Shown: positions 54,767-64,000 of the stretch, piece after piece
Layout of the letters: each line of letters starts with the position of its first letter
How positions within the stretch are numbered: the first letter of the stretch is position 1
Source: Eledone cirrhosa
Taxonomy: Eukaryota; Mollusca; Cephalopoda; Octopoda; Eledonidae
Reading direction: 5' to 3'
Length of the DNA stretch: 64,000 nt
Assembly (NCBI GenBank): GCA_964016885.1
Contig: OZ024743.1
Location: 183,141,396-183,205,395 of the forward strand
The notes under the pieces: model-generated
Seen by the model: the letters and a program-made list of their open reading frames with translations, nothing else
What the model was told of the DNA's origin: nothing
The model's database searches: none
Made by a program: the position numbers and the translations under genes

Positions 54767-56322
54767 ATCATCATCATCATCATCACCGTTTTACGTCCGT
54801 TCTTCCACGCTAGCATGGGTTAGACGGGTTGTCCTGTTGTGTGCAGTGTCTGGTCGGCTGACCATGCCTTGCTCATACAGGAACTGATCTGGCTTGATTT
54901 CTACAGCTGGATGCCCTTCCTAACACCAACCTCATTTACAGTGAGTGCTGGGTGCTTTTTCGTGGCGCCTACACGTCCACTTTACAGTGTGGGCTGGGTG
55001 CTTTTTTGCCGTGGCACCTCCACGACCACCTTGCGGTGGGGGCATATTGTTTATATGCTTCAGCATGAACCCATGGGAGGTCGGGTACTCTGTATTACTG
55101 CGTGACGCCAGAAGTCACGGTCGTGTGTCATTGTCTTTGAGAGGTGTAGTTGGGTAAGGTCGGCTTTTATCACCTCATCCCAGGTCATCTTGGGTCTCCC
55201 CACTCCGCGGTTTCCATCAACTTCTAGTGCTCTGCACCTTTTTATGCAGCTGTCATCCTTCATACGCATCACATGTCCATACCAGCGCAACCGCCTCTCC
55301 TGCACGCAGCATTTGATTCCTCTTATGCTCAGTCTCTCTCTCAATTCCTTTATGCTTTGTCGTTCACGTATATTACTGTTACACATCCATCGGAGCATGC
55401 AGGCTTCGTTTCTCTCTAATCTACGTAAGTCTTCCACCTTCAGCGCCCAGGTCTCACTACCATGCAACATCGCTGTTCGGATACACGCATCATACAGTCT
55501 GCCTTTCATTCTGAGGGAGAAGCCTTTTGCAGCTAGCAGTGGTAGTAGTTCCCTAAACTTCTTCCATCCCGTTCTTACCATAGTTATTGTACTTTCTGAA
55601 CACCCACCTCCGTTGCTAATTCGGTCATCTAGGTAGCAGAAGCTGTTTACTGTTTCTACAGGGCCCTCCCAGAGATTGGTGGTACTTGTTTCCTGTGGCT
55701 GTTTGCTGCTTGCTGTTTCAGCACAGCTGCTGCATGTGAATCCTACATTCTTAATTAAGCTTCCTGAGATCCCGCTACATCTCTTGTGTACCCATTGTTT
55801 GCATTTGGGGCAGAGAATGGAGTTCCTACCTACACCTTTCCTACATACTGAGCAAGGCCATTTCCCTGAGGGGATCTGGGTTTTGTTTTCTCGTCTACTT
55901 ACAAGGACCTTAGTCTTTGTCATGTTGACTGTGAGACCCTTTCTTTCTAGTCCCTGCTTCCAGGTTTGGAATTTATTCTCTAGTTCTACCATAGATTCAG
56001 CTATGAGTGCGAGGTCATCAGCATACAGGAGTTCCCATGGGCATCCGGTCTTAAACTCCTCCGTTATTGCCTGCAGGACTATGATGAACAGTAGAGGGCT
56101 AAGAACAGAGCCCTGGTGGACCCCAACCTGTACGCTAAATTCCTCGCTATACTCATTGCTAATCCTAACTTTGCTGACTGCTCCCCTATACATGGCTTGT
56201 ACCGCTTTCACAAGCCATTCATCTACTCCTAGTTTTCTAAGAGCCCACCAGATTACTGCACGTGGAACTCTGTCAAAGGCTTTCTCAAGGTCGACAAATG
56301 CCAAGTAGAGTGGCTTACTTAA
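54767..56322 (-). mobile_element. 5'-truncated non-LTR retrotransposon, minus strand, best-preserved ORF
   Basis: Read on the minus strand, it begins near the first catalytic block of the RT and continues without a stop to the end of the ORF. The 3' untranslated part ends in (GAT)n, seen here as ATCATCATCATC from 54,767. Its 3' part shares CATCCAGCTGTAGAAATC-type sequence with the other LINE copies but is otherwise rather different, so it belongs to a sister subfamily. Confidence 0.9.
55060..56322 (-). pseudogene. LINE ORF2 fragment, open: RT catalytic core, zinc finger, C-terminal domain
   Basis: An uninterrupted frame of about 420 residues. The ATG at 56,329-56,331 lies in flanking DNA and is not the native start. 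Features by residue from that ATG: FVDLEKAFDRVPR (12-24, first catalytic Asp), HQGSVLSPLLF (72-82), YADD (103-106), a C-x2-C, C-x2-C, H-x2-C, C-x2-C finger (160-203), GSETWAL, RLRWYGHVMRM and GRPKMTWDE. It lacks the endonuclease and the N-terminal RT blocks, so it should not be mobile by itself. The open frame suggests a fairly recent insertion. Confidence 0.9.
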
Positions 56323-56671
56323 TATACACAAGTCAACACACTTTTTGCTGACTTAGGTTCTGTTGTTTTTAGCTAATTTGGAGGTGCTGATTTCAAATAT
56401 GGCATTCATTTTTTCCTAACACATCAGCTTTTATTCTATAGCACATCCCTATTCTATTATGCACTGTATGAATAATATAATTTACTTAGGATCGATTACT
56501 AAGTCTTATAGCTTGAAACCATAAGTTATAATGTCAATAGAATCTGATATGAGAGATGAAATATAAGATAACATCCCCTTTTATTAAATATATCTTGTTA
56601 ATTCTCAAATAAAATGGATAAAGCACAAACAATCGTACACTAACTGACATATTCATGGAACAAATTTTATC
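56323..56671. other. AT-rich DNA, no recognised gene
   Basis: I see no repeat or coding signal. Confidence 0.5.
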
Positions 56672-56950
56672 TTACGAGAGCACTTGGAGTGTTTCATGCC
56701 AACAGTCTCTTTGAATACTCCAACAGTAATCTGCCATCATGTGTGTGTTCCATCTACTTGTATATCTCTCTTCCATAATCTTGATATCTTGATGGAAGCG
56801 CTGGCCATTCTCATCGCTCACGTCTCCAAGATTAGCAGGAAATTCATCAAGATGACTCTTGAGGAAATTAATCTTTATACTCATATTGCAGCCTGAAAGA
56901 TAACTAACTTGTGGGAGACACAGTAGAGGAAGACCTGCTTGAACCTTCAT
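56672..56950 (-). pseudogene. Remnant of a transposon-associated ORF (LDEFPANLGD / FHQDI family)
   Basis: The frame contains GCNMSIKINFLKSHLDEFPA, then NLGDVSDENGQRFHQDIKIM, then RWNTHMMADYCWSIQRD. I recall very similar segments near the C-terminus of many uncharacterised, apparently transposon-derived proteins of arthropods and molluscs. No function is established that I can name. The segment is isolated: upstream the expected protein is not in frame, and downstream the C-terminus departs after QRD, so it is most likely a decayed fragment. The + strand frame over the same bases is a shadow. Confidence 0.6.
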
Positions 56951-57548
56951 TGGTCAACTCTCAGATGATACAAACCTCAGTAGGGAACAGATGTCAGGAG
57001 AAATGGAAAATTGTGGATTGTGGAGAGACTTTAACAATGTTTGATTGTGGTTACAATGATGCTGTTCAATTATTAATCTTCTTTGGTTATTTGTGAGACA
57101 AAACAAAATTTGAATCAGAAATTTAAAGGAACTTGAACGAAAAGAGCTTATGTTTTTGGTAACCTTCAGACCCATTTGAAGCTGTGGTGTTAAACTCTTC
57201 ATTACCATATTTCTAATGAAATACATAGTATTTGAATTAATTAATGAAGTTGGAGGGATTTACTAAAATTATAAATCAATTTATTATTAAATTAGTATTT
57301 GTAATATAACTTAACAAAAGGTTGTGATATTAAATTATGTTAATTTAAAATTTGAAGGATTTACTTATCCATTATTATTTTTATTTCAGTAATTTAAAAT
57401 ATGAATTTATATGTTAATGGGATTATGATGGAAGATTTTAATATAAATTGGAACCCTTTAAAATGTGTAATTTTATTTTGTTGAATCAAAGGCAGGTTTT
57501 GAATGGGTTGATATCAAAAGTGTGAAAGTGTAACTGAACACAGTCTTA
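56951..57548. other. AT-rich DNA up to the second satellite
   Basis: I found no recognised gene. Part of it, up to about 57,230, could be further decayed upstream sequence of the FHQDI-type ORF on the minus strand, but I cannot align it. Confidence 0.45.
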
Positions 57549-57850
57549 CCTGTGTAGTGTTGTTTATAACATTGCTTACCTCTGTCACATGTGCAACACA
57601 GTCCTACCTCTGTCACACTTATAACACAGTCCTACCTCTGTCACACTTACAACACAGTCCTACCTGTGTAGTGTTGGTTATAACATTTCTTACCTCTGTC
57701 ACACGTGCAACACACTCCTACCTCTATCACACGTGCAACACAGTCCTACCTCTGTCACACTTACAGCACAGTTCTACCTCTGTCACACTTACAACACAGT
57801 CCTACCTGTGTAGTGTTGTTTATAACATTGCTTGCCTCTGTCACACTTGC
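57549..57850. repeat. Left edge of Sat26: heterogeneous 28-30-bp units
   Basis: Units of 28 bp (ACCTCTGTCACACTT, then ACAACACAGTCCT) alternate with 30-bp units (ACCTGTGTAGTGTTGTTTAT, then AACATTGCTT) at 57,549, about 57,661 and about 57,805. The 28-bp form differs from the main unit by a GT inside CTCTGTCACAC. The diversity is much greater than inside the array. Confidence 0.85.
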
Positions 57851-60800
57851 AACACAGTGCTACCTCTCACACTTGCAACACAGTGCTACCTCTCACACTT
57901 GCAACACAGTCCTACCTCTCACACTTGCAACACAGTGCTACCTCTCACACTTGCAACACAGTGCTACCTCTCACACTTGCAACACAGTGCTACCTCTCAC
58001 ACTTGCAACACAGTGCTACTTCTCACACTTGCAACACAGTGCTACCTCTCACACTTGCAACACAGTCCTACCTCTCACACTTGCAACACAGTGCTACCTC
58101 TCACACTTGCAACACAGTGCTACCTCTCACACTTGCAACACAGTGCTACCTCTCACACTTGCAACACAGTGCTACCTCTCACACTTGCAACACAGTGCTA
58201 CCTCTCACACTTGCAACACAGTGCTACCTCTCACACTTGCAACACAGTGCTACCTCTCACACTTGCAACACAGTGCTACCTCTCACACTTGCAACACAGT
58301 GCTACCTCTCACACTTGCAACACAGTGCTACCTCTCACACTTGCAACACAGTGCTACCTCTCACACTTGCAACACAGTGCTACCTCTCACACTTGCAACA
58401 CAGTGCTACCTCTCACACTTGCAACACAGTGCTACCTCTCACACTTGCAACACAGTGCTACCTCTCACACTTGCAACACAGTGCTACCTCTCACACTTGC
58501 AACACAGTGCTTCCTCTCACACTTGCAACACAGTGCTACCTCTCACACTTGCAACACAGTGCTACCTCTCACACTTGCAACACAGTCCTACCTCTCACAC
58601 TTGCAACACAGTCCTACCTCTCACACTTGCAACACAGTGCTACCTCTCACACTTGCAACACAGTGCTACCTCTCACACTTGCAACACAGTCCTACCTCTC
58701 ACACTTGCAACACAGTGCTACCTCTCACACTTGCAACACAGTCCTACCTCTCACACTTGCAACACAGTGCTACCTCTCACACTTGCAACACAGTGCTACC
58801 TCTCACACTTGCAACACAGTGCTACCTCTCACACTTGCAACACAGTGCTACCTCTCACACTTGCAACACAGTGCTACCTCTCACACTTGCAACACAGTGC
58901 TACCTCTCACACTTGCAACACAGTGCTACCTCTCACACATGCAACACAGTCCTACCTCTCACACTTGCAACACAGTGCTTCCTCTCACACTTGCAACACA
59001 GTGCTTCCTCTCACACTTGCAACACAGTGCTACCTCTCACACTTGCAACACAGTGCTACCTCTCACACTTGCAACACAGTGCTTCCTCTCACACTTGCAA
59101 CACAGTGCTACCTCTCACACTTGCAACACAGTGCTACCTCTCACACTTGCAACACAGTGCTACCTCTCACACTTGCAACACAGTGCTTCCTCTCACACTT
59201 GCAACACAGTGCTACCTCTCACACTTGCAACACAGTGCTACCTCTCACACTTGCAACACAGTGCTACCTCTCACACTTGCAACACAGTGCTTCCTCTCAC
59301 ACTTGCAACACAGTGCTACTTCTGTCACTTGCAACACAGTGCTACCTCTCACACTTGCAACACAGTGCTACCTCTCACACATGCAACACAGTCCTACCTC
59401 TCACACTTGCAACACAGTCCTACCTCTCACACTTGCAACACAGTGCTACCTCTCACACATGCAACACAGTCCTACCTCTCACACTTGCAACACAGTCCTA
59501 CCTCTCACACTTGCAACACAGTGCTACCTCTCACACTTGCAACACAGTCCTACCTCTCACACTTGCAACACAGTGCTACCTCTCACACTTGCAACACAGT
59601 GCTACCTCTCACACTTGCAACACAGTGCTACCTCTCACACTTGCAACACAGTCCTACCTCTCACACTTGCAACACAGTGCTACCTCTCACACTTGCAACA
59701 CAGTGCTACCTCTCACACTTGCAACACAGTGCTACCTCTCACACTTGCAACACAGTGCTACCTCTCACACTTGCAACACAGTCCTACCTCTCACACTTGC
59801 AACACAGTGCTACCTCTCACACTTGCAACACAGTGCTACCTCTCACACTTGCAACACAGTGCTACCTCTCACACTTGCAACACAGTGCTACCTCTCACAC
59901 TTATAACACAGTCCTACCTCTCACACTTGCAACACAGTGCTACCTCTCACACTTGCAACACAGTGCTACCTCTCACACTTGCAACACAGTGCTACCTCTC
60001 ACACTTGCAACACAGTGCTACTTCTGTCACACTTGCAACACAGTGCTACCTCTCACACTTGCAACACAGTGCTACCTCTCACACTTGCAACACAGTGCTA
60101 CCTCTCACACTTGCAACACAGTGCTACCTCTCACACTTGCAACACAGTGCTACCTCTCACACTTGCAACACAGTGCTACCTCTCACACTTGCAACACAGT
60201 GCTACCTCTCACACTTGCAACACAGTGCTACCTCTCACACTTGCAACACAGTCCTACCTCTCACACATGCAACACAGTCCTACCTCTCACACTTGCAACA
60301 CAGTGCTACCTCTCACACTTGCAACACAGTGCTACCTCTCACACTTGCAACACAGTGCTACCTCTCACACTTGCAACACAGTGCTACCTCTCACACTTGC
60401 AACACAGTGCTACCTCTCACACTTGCAACACAGTGCTACCTCTCACACTTGCAACACAGTGCTACCTCTCACACTTGCAACACAGTGCTACCTCTCACAC
60501 TTGCAACACAGTGCTACCTCTCACACTTGCAACACAGTGCTACCTCTCACACTTGCAACACAGTGCTACCTCTCACACTTGCAACACAGTGCTACCTCTC
60601 ACACTTATAACACAGTCCTACCTCTCACACTTGCAACACAGTGCTACCTCTCACACTTGCAACACAGTGCTACCTCTCACACTTGCAACACAGTGCTACC
60701 TCTCACACTTGCAACACAGTGCTACCTCTCACACTTATAACACAGTCCTACCTCTCACACTTGCAACACAGTGCTACCTCTCACACTTGCAACACAGTGC

Positions 60801-63800
60801 TACCTCTCACACTTGCAACACAGTGCTACCTCTCACACTTGCAACACAGTGCTACCTCTCACACATGCAACACAGTCCTACCTCTCACACTTGCAACACA
60901 GTCCTACCTCTCACACTTGCAACACAGTGCTACCTCTCACACTTGCAACACAGTGCTACCTCTCACACTTGCAACACAGTGCTACCTCTCACACTTGCAA
61001 CACAGTGCTACCTCTCACACTTGCAACATAGTGCTACCTCTCACACTTGCAACACAGTGCTACCTCTCACACTTGCAACACAGTGCTACCTCTCACACTT
61101 GCAACACAGTGCTACCTCTCACACTTGCAACACAGTGCTACCTCTCACACTTGCAACACAGTGCTACCTCTCACACTTGCAACACAGTGCTACCTCTCAC
61201 ACTTGCAACACAGTGCTACCTCTCACACTTGCAACACAGTGCTACCTCTCACACTTGCAACACAGTGCTACCTCTCACACTTGCAACACAGTGCTACCTC
61301 TCACACTTGCAACACAGTGCTACCTCTCACACTTGCAACACAGTGCTACCTCTCACACTTGCAACACAGTGCTACCTCTCACACTTGCAACACAGTGCTA
61401 CCTCTCACACTTGCAACACAGTGCTACCTCTCACACTTGCAACACAGTGCTACCTCTCACACTTGCAACACAGTGCTACCTCTCACACTTGCAACACAGT
61501 GCTACCTCTCACACTTGCAACACAGTGCTACCTCTCACACTTGCAACACAGTGCTACTTCTGTCACACTTGCAACACAGTGCTACCTTCTGTCACACTTG
61601 CAACACAGTGCTACCTCTCACACTTGCAACACAGTGCTACCTCTCACACTTGCAACACAGTGCTACCTCTCACACTTGCAACACAGTGCTACCTCTCACA
61701 CTTGCAACACAGTGCCTACCTCTCACACTTGCAACACAGTGCTACCTCTCACACTTGCAACACAGTGCTACCTCTCACACTTGCAACACAGTGCTACCTC
61801 TCACACTTGCAACACAGTGCTACCTCTCACACTTATAACACAGTCCTACCTCTCACACTTGCAACACAGTGCTACCTCTCACACTTGCAACACAGTGCTA
61901 CCTCTCACACTTGCAACACAGTGCTACCTCTCACACTTGCAACACAGTGCTACCTCTCACACTTGCAACACAGTCCTACCTCTCACACTTGCAACACAGT
62001 GCTACCTCTCACACTTGCAACACAGTGCTACCTCTCACACTTGCAACACAGTGCTACCTCTCACACTTGCAACACAGTGCTACCTCTCACACTTGCAACA
62101 CAGTGCTACCTCTCACACTTGCAACACAGTGCTACCTCTCACACATGCAACACAGTGCCTACCTCTCACACTTGCAACACAGTCTACCTCTCACACTTGC
62201 AACACAGTGCTACCTCTCACACTTGCAACACAGTGCTACCTCTCACACTTGCAACACAGTGCTACCTCTCACACTTGCAACACAGTGCTACCTCTCACAC
62301 TTGCAACACAGTGCTACCTCTCACACTTGCAACACAGTGCTACCTCTCACACTTGCAACACAGTGCTACCTCTCACACTTGCAACACAGTGCTACCTCTC
62401 ACAACTTGCAACACAGTGCTACCTCTCACACTTGCAACACAGTGCTACCTCTCACACTTGCAACACAGTGCTACCTCTCACACTTGCAACACAGTGCTAC
62501 CTCTCACACTTGCAACACAGTGCTACCTCTCACACTTGCAACACAGTGCTACCTCTCACACTTGCAACACAGTGCTACCTCTCACACTTGCAACACAGTG
62601 CTACCTCTCACACTTGCAACACAGTGCTACCTCTCACACTTGCAACACAGTGCTACCTCTCACACTTGCAACACAGTGCTACCTCTCACACTTGCAACAC
62701 AGTGCTACCTCTCACACTTGCAACACAGTGCTACCTCTCACACTTGCAACACAGTGCTACTCTGTCACACTTGCAACACAGTGCTACCTCTCACACTTGC
62801 AACACAGTGCTACCTCTCACACTTGCAACACAGTGCTACCTCTCACACTTGCAACACAGTGCTACCTCTCACACATGCAACACAGTCCTACCTCTCACAC
62901 TTGCAACACAGTGCTACTCTCACACTTGCAACACAGTGCTACCTCTCACACTTGCAACACAGTGCTACCTCTCACACTTGCAACACAGTGCTACCTCTCA
63001 CACTTGCAACACAGTGCTTCCTCTCACACTTGCAACACAGTGCTACCTCTCACACTTGCAACACAGTGCTTCCTCTCACACTTGCAACACAGTGCTTCCT
63101 CTCACACTTGCAACACAGTGCTACCTCTCACACTTGCAACACAGTGCTACCTCTCACACTTGCAACACAGTGCTACCTCTCACACTTGCAACACAGTGCT
63201 ACCTCTCACACTTGCAACACAGTGCTACCTCTCACACTTGCAACACAGTGCTACCTCTCACACTTGCAACACAGTGCTACCTCTCACACTTGCAACACAG
63301 TGCTACCTCTCACACTTGCAACACAGTGCTTACCTCTCACACTTGCAACACAGTGCTTCCTCTCACACTTGCAACACAGTGCTTCCTCTCACACTTGCAA
63401 CACAGTGCTACCTCTCACACTTGCAACACAGTGCTACCTCTCACACTTATAACACAGTCCTACCTCTCACACTTGCAACACAGTGCTACCTCTCACACTT
63501 GCAACACAGTGCTACCTCTCACACTTGCAACACAGTGCTACCTCTCACACTTGCAACACAGTGCTACCTCTCACACTTGCAACACAGTGCTACCTCTCAC
63601 ACTTGCAACACAGTCCTACCTCTCACACTTGCAACACAGTGCTACCTCTCACACTTGCAACACAGTGCTACCTCTCACACTTGCAACACAGTCCTACCTC
63701 TCACACATGCAACACAGTCCTACCTCTCACACTTGCAACACAGTGCTTCCTCTCACACTTGCAACACAGTGCTTCCTCTCACACTTGCAACACAGTGCTA

Positions 63801-64000
63801 CCTCTCACACTTGCAACACAGTGCTACCTCTCACACTTGCAACACAGTGCTACCTCTCACACTTGCAACACAGTGCTACCTCTCACACTTGCAACACAGT
63901 GCTACCTCTCACACTTGCAACACAGTGCTATCTCTCACACTTGCAACACAGTGCTACTTCTGTCACACTTGCAACACAGTGCTACCTCTCACACATGCAA
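57851..64000. repeat. 26-bp satellite array (Sat26), runs off the window
   Basis: The unit is ACCTCTCACACTTGC followed by AACACAGTGCT (26 bp), with about 236 copies here. Common variants are GTCCT for GTGCT, GCTTCC for GCTACC, CATGCAAC for CTTGCAAC, and CTTATAAC. Occasional 28-bp units with CTGTCAC occur near 60,010, 61,555, 61,583, 62,757 and 63,957. The + strand lacks stop codons in all three frames, so frames of up to 1,017 codons appear; these are repeat artefacts with a 26-residue period. It is unrelated in sequence to Sat22. Confidence 0.96.

Noticed and set aside
55190..56308. Plus-strand frames of 148 and 210 codons
   Set aside because: They are antisense to the open LINE ORF2 at 55,060-56,322, which has clear RT motifs.
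57557..60610. 1,017-codon plus-strand frame and the overlapping long frames to 63,452
   Set aside because: These are read-through of the 26-bp satellite with a 26-residue period (repeating LATQCYLSHLQHS). All three frames are open, so this is no evidence of a protein.

Overview
The window looks like repeat-rich DNA from an animal genome, most likely a cephalopod mollusc. The clues are tRNA-derived SINEs of the kind described from octopus and squid (sense-strand landmark CCTTACGGGGTCGATAAAA, Pol III B-box GAGTTCAAATCC) and non-LTR retrotransposons whose 3' ends finish in (GAT)n. Family names come from recalled sequence similarity, not from a search. I recognise no host protein-coding gene. Nearly every long open reading frame is a by-product of tandem repeats whose period is not a multiple of three and which lack stop codons on one strand.

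Layout. (1) From 1 to about 46,119 there is a 46-kb array of an AT-rich 22-bp satellite. It is punctuated by fifteen antisense SINEs of two subtypes (A and B) and by three copies of one 1,109-bp LINE fragment. Together these make a higher-order repeat (HOR) with blocks of about 2 to 8 kb. The array has two homogenised domains, told apart by diagnostic SINE variants, with the switch between about 16.6 and 22.4 kb. Two neighbouring blocks (6,123-11,291 and 11,292-16,460) are the same length, 5,169 bp, and almost identical. (2) At 46,125-46,306 one SINE in the opposite orientation, followed by a 30-bp palindrome, marks the right edge of the array. (3) From 46.3 to 57.5 kb lies ordinary AT-rich DNA full of decayed transposons: minus-strand LINE copies (47.3-48.4 and 54.8-56.3 kb), a longer plus-strand LINE copy (51.7-53.9 kb), a foldback element (47.1 kb), a candidate solo LTR (49.1 kb), a back-to-back SINE hairpin (54.1-54.6 kb), LINE 3'-end pieces, microsatellites, and a remnant of a transposon-associated ORF (56.7 kb). 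(4) From 57.55 kb to the end lies a second, unrelated 26-bp satellite of about 248 units. Its left edge keeps 28-30-bp units that look ancestral.

How the parts fit. The satellite, SINEs and LINE fragment in the first 46 kb have been copied together, so the transposons are now parts of the repeat unit rather than independent insertions. Type-A SINEs keep Pol III A- and B-box-like sequences pointing to lower coordinates. The satellite strand they would transcribe has no run of four T, whereas every type-B SINE has one. In all six B-to-A pairs the geometry would give a satellite transcript of about 1.6-2.1 kb. This is a prediction, not a demonstrated system. All arrays here are hard to assemble, so exact copy numbers should be treated with caution.
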